64,000 bases of DNA, taken from NCBI RefSeq assembly GCF_003990445.1, contig NZ_REEZ01000009.1, positions 1-64,000 on the forward strand. Direction: 5' to 3'. Below the pieces are notes generated by a model. That model searched no databases and was not told the origin of the DNA. It saw only the letters and a list, made by a program, of their open reading frames with translations. Numbering within the stretch: the first letter of the stretch is position 1; each line of letters starts with the position of its first letter. The position numbers and the translations under genes were made by a program. This DNA comes from Pararhodobacter zhoushanensis. GTDB taxonomy: Bacteria > Pseudomonadota > Alphaproteobacteria > Rhodobacterales > Rhodobacteraceae. This document shows, in pieces, positions 44,538 to 54,132 of the stretch.

Positions 44538-44564
44538 AACGGCGGGCTTCTGGCCCGCCGTTTT
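44538..44564. terminator. Bidirectional terminator
   Basis: A perfect 10-bp stem (AACGGCGGGC / GCCCGCCGTT) with a TTCTG loop. T-rich on both sides (TTTT rightward; TTTGTTG leftward), it ends both the Asp/His-rich gene and the convergent Lrp gene. Confidence 0.88.
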
Positions 44565-44570
44565 GCTGTC

Positions 44571-45029
44571 TCAGGGGCGCGGCAAGCTGCGCTGCACCTT
44601 GACCGGCCGCAGCACCAGATGAGTCTGCACCTGCGCGATGCCCTCTTGGCGAAACAGGCTGCGCTCCATGAAGTCGTTGAACGCCTGCAGATCGCGACAC
44701 TGCACCCGCAGGTGGTAGTCCATCGCCCCCGTGGTGGCGTAGCAATCGAGCACCTCATCATGGCGCATCACCTCTTGGGTGAAGCGCTCGACCACCGCGC
44801 CCGAATGCCGGGTCAGGGTGATGTGGATGATGGCGTGAAAGCCCAAACCGGCCTTGGCCGCGTCCACCTCGGCCCGGTAGGCGCGGATGATCCCGGCCTC
44901 CTCCAAAGCCTTGACCCGCCGCCAGCACGAGCTGGCCGACAGCCCCACCCGCTCGGCCAGTTCCTGATTGGACAAGCGCGCATCGGCTTGCAGCAGATCC
45001 AGCAGTTTCCAGTCGATCTCTTCCAGCAT
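44571..45029 (-). CDS. Lrp/AsnC-family transcriptional regulator
   Basis: A 152-aa regulator. The N-terminal helix-turn-helix is LSNQELAERVGLSASSCWRR, and the C-terminal RAM ligand-binding domain contains TGAMDYHLRVQCRDLQAFN. Such proteins sense amino acids. It is divergent from the 2-oxoacid ferredoxin oxidoreductase gene, with about 140 bases between starts, and probably controls it, as is common for amino acid catabolic genes. Confidence 0.93.
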   Translation of the reverse strand: MLEEIDWKLLDLLQADARLSNQELAERVGLSASSCWRRVKALEEAGIIRAYRAEVDAAKAGLGFHAIIHITLTRHSGAVVERFTQEVMRHDEVLDCYATTGAMDYHLRVQCRDLQAFNDFMERSLFRQEGIAQVQTHLVLRPVKVQRSLPRP

Positions 45030-45170
45030 CTACGCATACTCTGACAGGATTATCCAGAATTCAGGGTTAGCGCGGAACATCCGTGAAAGAAACCCCCGCC
45101 AAAGGGGTAACTCTGGCACCGCTTTTCGCCCGCGCTACGTTATCCTTGTGCAAACAGCATGAGGATAGCC

Positions 45171-48100
45171 ATGAACGCCCCCCTCCGCCCGCTTGACGAT
45201 TACGCCCTTGATGACCGCTACACCCGCCCCTCGGGCCGGGTCTTTCTGACCGGCACGCAGGCGCTGGTACGCGCGGTGCTGGATCAGGCACGGCGCGACA
45301 AGGCGGCAGGGCTGAACACTGCCGGGCTGGTCAGTGGCTATCGCGGCTCGCCGCTGGGGGGTGTCGATCTTGAGATGTGGCGGCAGTCCAAGCGGCTGAA
45401 AGAAGCGCATGTCGAATTCCTGCCCGCCGTCAACGAAGACCTCGCCGCAACCGCCATTCTGGGCAGTCAGCAGGTGGAAAGCGACCCGCTCAAAGAGGTG
45501 CAGGGCGTTTTCGGGATGTGGTACGGCAAGGGCCCCGGCGTTGACCGCGCCGGTGACGCGCTCAAGCACGGCAATGCCTATGGCTCCAGCCAGCACGGCG
45601 GCGTGCTGGTGGTTGCGGGCGATGACCACGGCTGCGTCAGCTCGTCCATGTCGCATCAGTCGGACGTTGCCTTCATGGCGTGGTTCATGCCCTGCCTGAA
45701 CCCGGCTTCGGTCGCCGAATTCCTGCCCTTCGCCGAATGGGGCTATGCGCTGTCGCGCGCCACGGGCATGTGGGTCGGCTTCAAGGCGGTCTCGGATGTG
45801 GTGGAAAGTGCCATGTCGGTCGAGCTGCCCGCAGACCGCGTGTTCCGCGCGCCCGACCTTTCCGACTACCCCGGCGGGCTGCATTACCGCTGGCCCGACC
45901 TGCCCGGCATGCAGATCGAAGAGCGGATGGAGGCCAAGAAACGCGCCGTCGCCGCCTTTGCCGAGGCCAACCCGATCGACCGCGCCGAATACAACCTGCC
46001 CGAGGCGCGCTTTGGCTTTGTCACCACCGGCAAGGCACATCTGGACCTGATCGAGGCGCTGCGCCTCTTGGGTCTGGACCGCGCGGGCTGCGAGCGGCTG
46101 GGGATCGACCTTTACAAGGTCGGCATGGTCTGGCCGCTGGCCCGCCGCGACGCGCTGCGCTTTGTCGAGGGCAAGGATGAGGTGATGATCGTCGAGGAAA
46201 AACGCGGCATCATCGAGAGCCAGCTGAAGGAATATTTCTACGACTGGGACGGCCGCAAACCGCGCCACATGACCGGCAAGAATGACGAGCTGGGCGAGCG
46301 ACTGGTGCCCTGGACCAGCGAGCTGACCCCGCGCCTGCTGCTGCCGCTGATCGCCAAGCGCCTGCATCGCCTGTTCCCGGACGAGGGCTTTCCGGCCCGC
46401 GCCGATGCCATCCTCGGCCACCAGCCGCAGGTGTTGCAGATCCCCGGCGCCACCCGCACGCCCTATTTCTGCTCGGGCTGCCCGCACAACACCTCGACCC
46501 GCGTACCTGAGGGGTCCAAGGCGCTGGCGGGCATCGGTTGTCACTTCATGGCCAGTTGGATGGGGCGCGAGACGACCAGCCTGATCCAGATGGGCGGCGA
46601 AGGAGTGAACCACGCGGCCTCCAGCCGGTTCACCGGGAAAAACCATGTCTTCCAGAACCTTGGCGAGGGAACCTGGTATCACTCGGGCAGCATGGCGATC
46701 CGTCAATCCATCGCGGCGGGCGCGAATATCACCTACAAGATCCTCTACAATGACGCCGTTGCCATGACCGGCGGCCAGCCCGTCGACGGCCCGGTCAGCG
46801 TGCAGGCCATTGCCGCCGTCTGCCGCGCCGAGGGGGTGACGCGGATCGCGTTGGTCTCGGATGACATCAGCAAGTTCAGCAAATCCGACTACCCCGCCGG
46901 CACCAGTTTCCATGACCGTGACGAGATGGACGCCGTCCAGCGCGAGCTGCGCGAGATCGAAGGCGTCACCGTCCTGATCTACGAGCAGACCTGCGCCACC
47001 GAAAAGCGCCGCCGCCGCAAGCGTGGCACCCTGCCCGACCCGCAGAAATTCGCCGTGATCAACCCGGCGGTCTGTGAAGGTTGCGGCGATTGTTCCGTCG
47101 CGTCGAACTGCCTGTCGGTCGAGCCGATCGAGACCGACCTCGGCCCCAAACGCCGCATCAACCTGTCGACCTGCAACAAGGATTTCTCCTGCCTCGACGG
47201 CTTCTGCCCGTCGTTCGTCACCGTTGAGGGCGCCGACCGCCGCAAACCGGCACCACAAGCCCGGCCCGAGGTCGAAGCGGCGCTGGCCACCCTGCCCCTG
47301 CCCACGCTGCCCGATGCCGAAAGCTGGGATCTGCTCGTCACCGGCGTCGGCGGCACGGGCGTGGTCACGGTCGGCCAGATCACCGCGATGGCGGCACATC
47401 TGGAGGGGCGCGGCGTCTCGGTGCTCGATTTCACCGGCTTTGCGCAGAAATTCGGCCCGGTGCTCAGCTACCTGCGGCTGGCCCGTACGCCCGCCCTGCT
47501 GACGCAGGTGCGCATTGACAGCGCCAGCGCCGATGCGCTGATCGGCTGCGATATCGTCGTGTCCTCGTCGCCCAAAGCCTCTACCTGCCTGAACCCGCAA
47601 ACCCGTGCCGTGGTGAACCTCGCCGAGATGCCCACTGGCGACATCGTGCTGAACCGCGACGCCTCGCTCAAGGTGCCCGCCCGCTTGCGCGCTCTGGATG
47701 GCGCGGTGGGCGATCTGGGCGCGCTGAACGCCGGACGCGTGGCCGAGGAGCTGCTGGGCGACATGGTCTTCGCCAATATGCTGATGCTCGGCTTTGCCTG
47801 GCAGCGCGGACTGGTGCCAGTGGGGCTGGACGCCCTGCTGCGCGCGATCACGCTGAACGGCGTGGCGATTGCAGCCAACACCCGCGCCTTTGCGCTGGGG
47901 CGGCTGGCGGCGGTGAACCCGGATCTGTTCCGCGAAAAGACCCCTGAGGTCGAGCCGGTCGAACACCTGATCAACCGACGCGCCGACGCGCTGACCACCT
48001 ATCAGAACGCCGCCTATGCCGCCCGCTTCCGCAGGGCGCTGGAGCCGGTGATGGGCGATGAGGCGCGCGCCCGTCTGGCCGCCAACTCGCTGTTCAAACT

Positions 48101-48545
48101 GATGGCCTACAAGGACGAATACGAGGTCGCCCGCCTGCACCGCGATCCCGCCTTTGCCCAGCAGATCGCCCGCGACTTTGGCGACGGGGCCAAGCTGAGC
48201 TATCACCTCGCCCCGCCGATGCTGCCCGGCACTGACGGACGCGGCCGCCCCAAGAAGCGCCGCTTCCCCGGCTGGGCGATGCGCCCAGCCTATGCGGTGC
48301 TGGTGCGCATGAAGCCGCTGCGCGGCACGGCACTGGACCCGTTTGGCCGGACCGAAGAGCGGCGCATGGAGCGCGGGCTGATCGACTGGTTCGAGGGGCT
48401 GATCCGGACGGCGGCAACCTGCGACGAAACGACCGCACACGCGCTTCTGACCGCCCCGATGGGGATTCGCGGCTACGGTCCGGTGAAAGAGGCAGCCGTG
48501 GCCAAGGTGAAGCGTGAGGTCGAGACGCTTCTTTCCCAGAAATAA
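45171..48545 (+). CDS. Fused indolepyruvate ferredoxin oxidoreductase
   Basis: A 1124-aa single-chain 2-oxoacid:ferredoxin oxidoreductase acting on aryl-pyruvates from aromatic amino acid breakdown. The thiamine-diphosphate part is N-terminal (GLVSGYRGSPLGGVDLEM; FCSGCPHNTSTRVPEG; GIGCHFMASWMGRET). An Fe-S region follows (VCEGCGDCSVASNC, then NKDFSCLDGFCPSF), and the C-terminal gamma-like domain starts near VTGVGGTGVVTVGQI. ATG is chosen over one 12 bases upstream because GAGGATAG lies between them. The gene is divergent from an Lrp regulator. Confidence 0.95.
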   Translation: MNAPLRPLDDYALDDRYTRPSGRVFLTGTQALVRAVLDQARRDKAAGLNTAGLVSGYRGSPLGGVDLEMWRQSKRLKEAHVEFLPAVNEDLAATAILGSQQVESDPLKEVQGVFGMWYGKGPGVDRAGDALKHGNAYGSSQHGGVLVVAGDDHGCVSSSMSHQSDVAFMAWFMPCLNPASVAEFLPFAEWGYALSRATGMWVGFKAVSDVVESAMSVELPADRVFRAPDLSDYPGGLHYRWPDLPGMQIEERMEAKKRAVAAFAEANPIDRAEYNLPEARFGFVTTGKAHLDLIEALRLLGLDRAGCERLGIDLYKVGMVWPLARRDALRFVEGKDEVMIVEEKRGIIESQLKEYFYDWDGRKPRHMTGKNDELGERLVPWTSELTPRLLLPLIAKRLHRLFPDEGFPARADAILGHQPQVLQIPGATRTPYFCSGCPHNTSTRVPEGSKALAGIGCHFMASWMGRETTSLIQMGGEGVNHAASSRFTGKNHVFQNLGEGTWYHSGSMAIRQSIAAGANITYKILYNDAVAMTGGQPVDGPVSVQAIAAVCRAEGVTRIALVSDDISKFSKSDYPAGTSFHDRDEMDAVQRELREIEGVTVLIYEQTCATEKRRRRKRGTLPDPQKFAVINPAVCEGCGDCSVASNCLSVEPIETDLGPKRRINLSTCNKDFSCLDGFCPSFVTVEGADRRKPAPQARPEVEAALATLPLPTLPDAESWDLLVTGVGGTGVVTVGQITAMAAHLEGRGVSVLDFTGFAQKFGPVLSYLRLARTPALLTQVRIDSASADALIGCDIVVSSSPKASTCLNPQTRAVVNLAEMPTGDIVLNRDASLKVPARLRALDGAVGDLGALNAGRVAEELLGDMVFANMLMLGFAWQRGLVPVGLDALLRAITLNGVAIAANTRAFALGRLAAVNPDLFREKTPEVEPVEHLINRRADALTTYQNAAYAARFRRALEPVMGDEARARLAANSLFKLMAYKDEYEVARLHRDPAFAQQIARDFGDGAKLSYHLAPPMLPGTDGRGRPKKRRFPGWAMRPAYAVLVRMKPLRGTALDPFGRTEERRMERGLIDWFEGLIRTAATCDETTAHALLTAPMGIRGYGPVKEAAVAKVKREVETLLSQK

Positions 48546-48989
48546 CCCACAGCCGCGCCTGTGCATAACTTTTGTGGACAGGCGCGGCTGTGGATTGTCG
48601 AAGAATCACCGTCTGCGGCGCAGATCAATGGCCGGAAAACATCGCGGCGCAGTCCCTTTTCGGCGGCGTTTAGTTTCAATGTCTTATAAGTCTTTCTTAA
48701 GCGTTTCAGCCTGGTTAACAGGGGCATGGGCGCGCCCAGGACAGGCCCGTAAGTCACCCTGTTTTATTGCCTTACATTTATGAGCCTGTGGATAGATTCG
48801 TGTATGAAATTCGCCACGAGCACGCTCATTCAGCGTCGATATGCACAGGGTGAACCCGTCGATTTCACTAAATGTCTGGCAATACGATCAAGCGACCCGG
48901 CACCCGCAACGCAGCCCGTGTTAGCGGAACCATTTGCTTTTCAGCGCTGAAGCCTCTATCGCGAAACGACATGTCGAATGAGGCCGCCG
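48546..48989. other. Intergenic region with long hairpin and DnaA-box-like sites
   Basis: Immediately after the oxidoreductase stop lies a perfect 16-bp stem (CCACAGCCGCGCCTGT at 48547-48562 with its complement at 48578-48593) and a 15-base loop. It has no T tract. TTATGCACA, an exact DnaA-box consensus, lies on the minus strand at 48560-48568; CTATCCACA (minus, 48787-48795) and ATATGCACA (48839-48847) are one mismatch away. The rest is AT-richer than neighbours and shows no gene. Confidence 0.55.
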
Positions 48990-49631
48990 ATGAATCCTGC
49001 CCTGCAAAGTCATGCCACACGCAGCCTGTGTGATCTCGCGCCGGTGATCCCGGTTCTGGTGATCGAGGATCTCGCCCATGCCGAGCCGCTTGCCCGTGCC
49101 TTGGTGGCCGGGGGACTGCCGGTGCTCGAAGTCACGTTGCGCACAGAATGTGCGCTCGACGCTATGGCGGCGATGGCGACAGTACCGGGCGCTCGGGTCG
49201 GTGCGGGGACGGTGCTCAGCGCACATGATGTGAAACGGGTAAAGGCGGCGGGTGCAACCTTTGCCGTCTCGCCCGGTGCCACGCCGGCGCTGATCGCGGC
49301 CTGTGCCGCGCAGGGCCTGCCCTTGCTGCCGGGCGCGGCCACGGCAAGCGAGGTCATGGCGCTGCTGGAACTCGGCTACCGGACGATGAAATTCTTCCCC
49401 GCCGGTCCCGCCGGTGGCCCGGCCCTGCTCAAGGGCCTCTATGGTCCGCTGCCGCAGGCGACCTTCTGCCCGACTGGCGGCGTCAGCCCGCAGAACGCCG
49501 GTGAATACCTGTCGCTGCCCAACGTCGCCTGCGTCGGCGGCAGCTGGGTCGCACCGGCCAAGATGATGGCGACGGGCGATTGGGAAGGCATCACGGCGCT
49601 GGCACGGCAAGCGGCAAGCCTGAGCCGTTAA
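48990..49631 (+). CDS. eda: KDPG/KHG aldolase
   Basis: A 213-aa Entner-Doudoroff aldolase cleaving 2-keto-3-deoxy-6-phosphogluconate to pyruvate and glyceraldehyde-3-phosphate. The catalytic Glu47 ([11 protein letters not shown]) and Schiff-base Lys134 ([11 protein letters not shown]) are present, with [15 protein letters not shown] for phosphate binding. GAGG sits six bases before the chosen ATG; an ATG 12 bases earlier is less likely. The edd gene is not adjacent. It converges with a crotonase gene, overlapping by four bases. Confidence 0.95.
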   Translation: MNPALQSHATRSLCDLAPVIPVLVIEDLAHAEPLARALVAGGLPVLEVTLRTECALDAMAAMATVPGARVGAGTVLSAHDVKRVKAAGATFAVSPGATPALIAACAAQGLPLLPGAATASEVMALLELGYRTMKFFPAGPAGGPALLKGLYGPLPQATFCPTGGVSPQNAGEYLSLPNVACVGGSWVAPAKMMATGDWEGITALARQAASLSR

Positions 49632-50422
49632 TCGAACGACCCGCCGCGCCCGGCCCCTTGAGCAAAGCGGGTCGCCCCGGCGATGCCCTCGGCCAAAACC
49701 ATCCCGGCGCTCGCCCATTCGCGCTTGAGCGCGGCGGCCAGATCTGCCGGGGCCATGCGGCCTGAGAGAAAGTCGGCGCGCATGCAGCCCTGCGGAAACC
49801 GCGTGAGGCTGTCGGCCAGCGCCAGCGCGGTCTCAAGCGCCGCGCCCGGCGCGGTAACGCGGTCGGCCAATCCTATCCGCGACGCCTCATCCGCCCCCAC
49901 CGGCCGGCCCGTCAGGATCAGGTCATTCGCCCTGCCTTGACCGACGACACGCGGCAACCGGACCGTACCACCGTCGATCAGCGGTACACCCCAGCGGCGA
50001 CAGAACACGCCAAAAGTCGCGTCCTGCGCCATGACGCGCAGATCGCACCACAGCGCCAGCTCCATCCCGCCCGCAACCGCCGGCCCTTCGACGGCGGCGA
50101 TCACCGGCTTTGACAGCATCAGGCGCGATGGTCCCATCGGACCGGGTCGCGGATCGGTCACCGGATCGGCCCAGTCAGCGGGCAAATCCAACCCACCGAT
50201 CCAGTCCGCCCCATCCCCCGCCGAGGCCGATTTCAAATCGAACCCCGCGCAGAACGCCCCGCCCGCACCGGTCAGGATGGCGACATCGACGCTCTCATCC
50301 GCCTCGAACGCCAGCGCCGCGTCGTAAAGCGCGCGAGCCAAGGCGGGGTTCACCGCGTTCCGGGCCTGCGGCCGCGAGAGGGTCCAGACCCGTATCCGCC
50401 CCTGCGTTTCGATTGTCAGCAC
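49628..50422 (-). CDS. Crotonase (enoyl-CoA hydratase/isomerase) family protein
   Basis: A 264-aa crotonase-fold protein (LTGAGGAFCAGFDLKSAS for the oxyanion loop; KPVIAAVEGPAVAGGMEL). It has an acidic residue in the LIDGGTVRLPRVVG region where some family members place catalysis. The start is GTG, one base after the dnaE stop (TGATGTG), so it is probably cotranscribed with dnaE. The substrate is unknown. Confidence 0.9.
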   Translation of the reverse strand: MLTIETQGRIRVWTLSRPQARNAVNPALARALYDAALAFEADESVDVAILTGAGGAFCAGFDLKSASAGDGADWIGGLDLPADWADPVTDPRPGPMGPSRLMLSKPVIAAVEGPAVAGGMELALWCDLRVMAQDATFGVFCRRWGVPLIDGGTVRLPRVVGQGRANDLILTGRPVGADEASRIGLADRVTAPGAALETALALADSLTRFPQGCMRADFLSGRMAPADLAAALKREWASAGMVLAEGIAGATRFAQGAGRGGSFD

Positions 50423-50423
50423 A

Positions 50424-53400
50424 TCAGACCTCCTCGATCGCGAGCACGCCCTCGATCGCCCGGACCTGCTGTTTGAGCAGTGGCGTCACGGGCACCTGAC
50501 GGCCCGAGTCGATCTCGATCTCGCCGCCGGTCAGCGGGTCCGGCACGCAGAACCGCAGCGGGCCAAAGGCCTTGCGCGGCGCGTTGGGCGGCAGGTTGTC
50601 GAAGACGTCGAGCAGCTCGCTGAGCGCACCGGGCGCTTCCAGCCGCACCCGCAAGCCAGCGGCCCCGGCATCGGCGACCACATCGTCAATCGGTGCAGCC
50701 CCGCGCGCCAGCAGCTTGAGCGTGTCGCCCTCAAGCGTCGCCTCAACGGTCAGCACGACATTCATGCCGGTTTCCAGATGCTGACGGGACGCTTCCAGCG
50801 TTTCCGAGAACACCGTCACCTCAAAAAGCCCGGTCGGATCAGAGAGCTGCACAAAGGCGAAACGGTTGCCGCGCGCCGATTTACGCTCTTGACGCGAGCT
50901 GACCGATCCCGCGATCCTTGCCACAAGCGCGCCGCTTTGCGCCTTGCGGGTCAGCTCGGCCAGCGTGACCACGTCCTTGCGCTTAAGCGCCCCGGCGTAG
51001 TCATCCAGCGGATGGCCCGACAGGTAAAAGCCAATCGCCGCGTGTTCATGCGTCAGCTTGTCGGTCGGCAGCCAGTCGCCGGCCTTGCCCAGACGCGGCG
51101 GCGGCAGGTCGTCGCCGCCGGCAAACAGCGAGTTCTGGCCGGAATTGGCCGCCTCGAACACTGCCGCCGAATAGGCGACCAGACCGTCAAGGCTGTCGAA
51201 CACCCGCTTGCGGCTCTTTTCCAGCATATCGAACGCCCCGGCGCGGGCGAGCATTTCCAGCGGGCGCTTGCCGACCTTCTTCATGTCCACGCGGCGGGCG
51301 AAATCGGTCAGATCGCGGAACGGCGTGTCGCCGCGCGCCTCGACCAACAGGCGCATGACCTCCATCCCGACGTTTTTCAACGCGCCCAAGGCATAGACCA
51401 GACGCCCCTCAACCACGCTGAACGTCGCCAGCGAACGGTTGACGCAAGGGGGGACAATCTCGATCCCCATCCGGTCGACTTCGCGCTTATAGACCGCCAG
51501 CTTGTCGGTCAGATGGATATCGCAGTTCATCACCGCGGCCATGAATTCAACCGGGTGATTGGCCTTCAGCCAGCCGGTCTGATAGCTGACCACGGCATAG
51601 GCGGCGGCGTGGGATTTGTTGAAGCCGTAGTTGGCGAATTTCTCCAGAAGGTCAAAGACTTCCCCGGCTTTCTTCGCGTCGATTCCGTGTGTCGCCTTGG
51701 CCCCGTCGATGAACTTGGGTCGCTCTTTCGCCATCTCCTCGGCGATCTTCTTACCCATCGCCCGGCGCAGCAGATCGGCGCCGCCCAGCGTATAGCCGCC
51801 CATCACCTGAGCGATCTGCATCACCTGCTCCTGATAGACGATGATGCCCTGGGTTTCGGCCAAAATGGGATCGATGGTCGGGTGCAGCGACTCCAGCTTC
51901 TTGGTGCCGTGCTTGACCTCGCAATAGGTCGGAATGTTCTCCATCGGGCCGGGACGATAAAGCGCCACCAGTGCCACGATATCCTCGATACAGGTCGGCT
52001 TCATGCGCCGCAGCGCGTCCATCATGCCCGAGGATTCCACCTGGAACACGGCGACGGTCTTGGCTTCGGCGTAGAGGCGATAGGTGCGCGGATCATCGAG
52101 CGGGATCAGGTTGATCTCGTTCTCGGTCCCGGCGGGCGGTTCGTACAGCACCTCGCCGCCCGGCGCGATATGCAGATCACGGCCCGAGGTGCGGATCAGG
52201 TCGATGGCATTCTGAATAACCGTCAGGGTCTTCAGGCCCAGAAAGTCGAACTTGACCAGCCCGGCCTGTTCGACCCATTTCATGTTGAACTGCGTGGCGG
52301 GCATGTCCGAGCGCGGGTCGCGGTAGAGCGGCACCAGCGCGTCAAGCGGCCGATCCCCGATCACCACCCCGGCGGCGTGGGTCGAGGCGTTGCGCAGCAG
52401 ACCTTCAACCTTTTCGGCAAAATCGAGCAGCCGCCCGACAACCTCTTCCTTGGCCGCTTCGCGCAGGCGCGGCTCATCCGCCAGCGCCTTGGTGATCGAC
52501 ACGGGCTTGACCCCCTCGACCGGGATCATCTTGGAAAGCTTGTCGACCTGCCCATAGGACATCTGCAACACGCGGCCCACGTCGCGCACCGCCGCCTTGG
52601 ACAAAAGCGCACCGAAGGTGATGATCTGGCCCACTTTTTCGCGGCCATACTTCTCTTGCACATAGCGGATCACCTCTTCGCGGCGGTCCATGCAGAAGTC
52701 GATGTCGAAGTCGGGCATCGACACGCGTTCCGGGTTCAGGAAGCGCTCGAACAGCAGCGCATAGCGCAGAGGGTCAAGGTCGGTGATGGTCAGCGCATAG
52801 GCCACCAGCGAGCCTGCGCCCGATCCCCGGCCCGGTCCCACCGGAATCCCCTGATCCTTGCCCCATTTGATAAAGTCGGCAACGATCAGGAAATAGCCCG
52901 GGAATCCCATCTTCTCGATGATCCCCAGCTCGAAATCCAGCCGCGCCTGATATTCCTCAGGCGTCACCGCATGAGGGATCACCTTGAGCCGGTTTTGCAG
53001 CCCCTCATTGGCCTGACGGCGCAATTCCTGCACCTCGTCATCGGCGAATTTGGGCAGGATCGGATTGCGTTTGTAAGTGGCGAATGCGCAGCGTTTGGCA
53101 ATCTCGACGGTGTTTTCCAGCGCTTCCGGCAGATCGGCGAACAGCGCGGCCATCTCGTCCGGCGTTTTGAGATAATGCTGCGGCGTCAGGTGGCGGCGCG
53201 GTTCCTGCTGGTCGACATAGGCGCCTTCTTTGATGCACAAAAGCGCGTCATGGGCCTCGTACATCTTGGCGTCGGGGAAATAGACGTCGTTGGTGGCGAC
53301 GATGGGCAGATCCATCGCATAGGCCATCTCAAGGAACGGGCGCTCGGTGCGCTGCTCGGCCTCGGTCAGCGCGCCACCTTCGCCGGGGTGGCGCTGGAAT

Positions 53401-53918
53401 TCGACGTAGAAGCGCTCGGGGTAGGTTTCGGCAAAGAACGCCATCAACTCACGCGCCCGCGCGCCCTGCCCCTCACGGATCAGCCGCCCGACCACGCCGT
53501 CGGGCCCGCCCGACAGACAGATCAGCCCGTCGGCATGCTGGGCCAGATCCTGCGGCGTGACATGGGGCAGCGAGCCATCCGTGCGCAAATAGAGGCACGA
53601 ATTCAGCTTCATCAGGTTCTCATAACCCGTTTCGGTCTGCGCCAGCAGCACCAGCGGAGCGGCAGGCCGGGGCTTTTCGCCCGTCTGCTGCACGGGCAGT
53701 TGCACATCGACCTGACAGCCGACAATCGGCTGAATGCCAGCACCCTTGGCCAGCACGGAAAATTCCAGCGCGGCGAACAGCGCGTTTGTGTCGGTAATCG
53801 CCACGGCGGGCATGTCGCGCTTGCCGCAGGTCTTGATTAGTGCCTTGACCGGAACCGCGCCTTCCAGCAACGAGTATTCGGTATGCACACGCAGGTGAAT
53901 GAATCGAGGGTTGGCCAT
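50424..53918 (-). CDS. dnaE: DNA polymerase III alpha subunit
   Basis: A 1164-aa replicative polymerase. The N-terminal PHP domain begins FIHLRVHTEYSLLEGAVPVK. The catalytic aspartates are in SMPDFDIDFCMDRREE, preceded by GPGRGSGAGSLVAYAL. Helix-hairpin-helix and OB-fold regions follow (VLTLAE-like LTRKAQSGALVARIAGSVSS), with a short C-terminal tail. Length fits the DnaE1 type. It is followed by a crotonase gene one base away. Confidence 0.97.
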   Translation of the reverse strand: MANPRFIHLRVHTEYSLLEGAVPVKALIKTCGKRDMPAVAITDTNALFAALEFSVLAKGAGIQPIVGCQVDVQLPVQQTGEKPRPAAPLVLLAQTETGYENLMKLNSCLYLRTDGSLPHVTPQDLAQHADGLICLSGGPDGVVGRLIREGQGARARELMAFFAETYPERFYVEFQRHPGEGGALTEAEQRTERPFLEMAYAMDLPIVATNDVYFPDAKMYEAHDALLCIKEGAYVDQQEPRRHLTPQHYLKTPDEMAALFADLPEALENTVEIAKRCAFATYKRNPILPKFADDEVQELRRQANEGLQNRLKVIPHAVTPEEYQARLDFELGIIEKMGFPGYFLIVADFIKWGKDQGIPVGPGRGSGAGSLVAYALTITDLDPLRYALLFERFLNPERVSMPDFDIDFCMDRREEVIRYVQEKYGREKVGQIITFGALLSKAAVRDVGRVLQMSYGQVDKLSKMIPVEGVKPVSITKALADEPRLREAAKEEVVGRLLDFAEKVEGLLRNASTHAAGVVIGDRPLDALVPLYRDPRSDMPATQFNMKWVEQAGLVKFDFLGLKTLTVIQNAIDLIRTSGRDLHIAPGGEVLYEPPAGTENEINLIPLDDPRTYRLYAEAKTVAVFQVESSGMMDALRRMKPTCIEDIVALVALYRPGPMENIPTYCEVKHGTKKLESLHPTIDPILAETQGIIVYQEQVMQIAQVMGGYTLGGADLLRRAMGKKIAEEMAKERPKFIDGAKATHGIDAKKAGEVFDLLEKFANYGFNKSHAAAYAVVSYQTGWLKANHPVEFMAAVMNCDIHLTDKLAVYKREVDRMGIEIVPPCVNRSLATFSVVEGRLVYALGALKNVGMEVMRLLVEARGDTPFRDLTDFARRVDMKKVGKRPLEMLARAGAFDMLEKSRKRVFDSLDGLVAYSAAVFEAANSGQNSLFAGGDDLPPPRLGKAGDWLPTDKLTHEHAAIGFYLSGHPLDDYAGALKRKDVVTLAELTRKAQSGALVARIAGSVSSRQERKSARGNRFAFVQLSDPTGLFEVTVFSETLEASRQHLETGMNVVLTVEATLEGDTLKLLARGAAPIDDVVADAGAAGLRVRLEAPGALSELLDVFDNLPPNAPRKAFGPLRFCVPDPLTGGEIEIDSGRQVPVTPLLKQQVRAIEGVLAIEEV

Positions 53919-54132
53919 GGTTCCAGCTTATCCGGCAGGCAGTCGCGCGCAAGGGCGGCGCTATTTTCAACAGATGGGCGAAAATGCTTCTCAGGGCCGC
54001 AGCAAGTCTGTGCTTGCCTGAAAAGCCCGGTCACTGTTCACTGAACGTTAAGAACAAGGGGCACCCCCGGCGCTTTACGCCGCATCGGGCGCAGGGAAAA
54101 GCCCTCTCGGGGAGAAAGCGGCGGATCGACGC

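Noticed and set aside
45135..48566. A long minus-strand open frame across the ferredoxin oxidoreductase gene
   Set aside because: It is a shadow of the real plus-strand gene; the translation is rich in Arg, His and Gln without recognisable domains.
48546..48989. Chromosomal replication origin
   Set aside because: There is one exact and two imperfect DnaA-box-like sites, but no dense box cluster, no AT-rich unwinding repeats, and no dnaA, parAB, hemE or rpmH nearby.
50778..53840. A 1020-codon open frame antisense to dnaE
   Set aside because: It mirrors the codon-position bias of a high-GC gene on the other strand, has no family resemblance and no ribosome binding site. dnaE on the minus strand has clear catalytic motifs.
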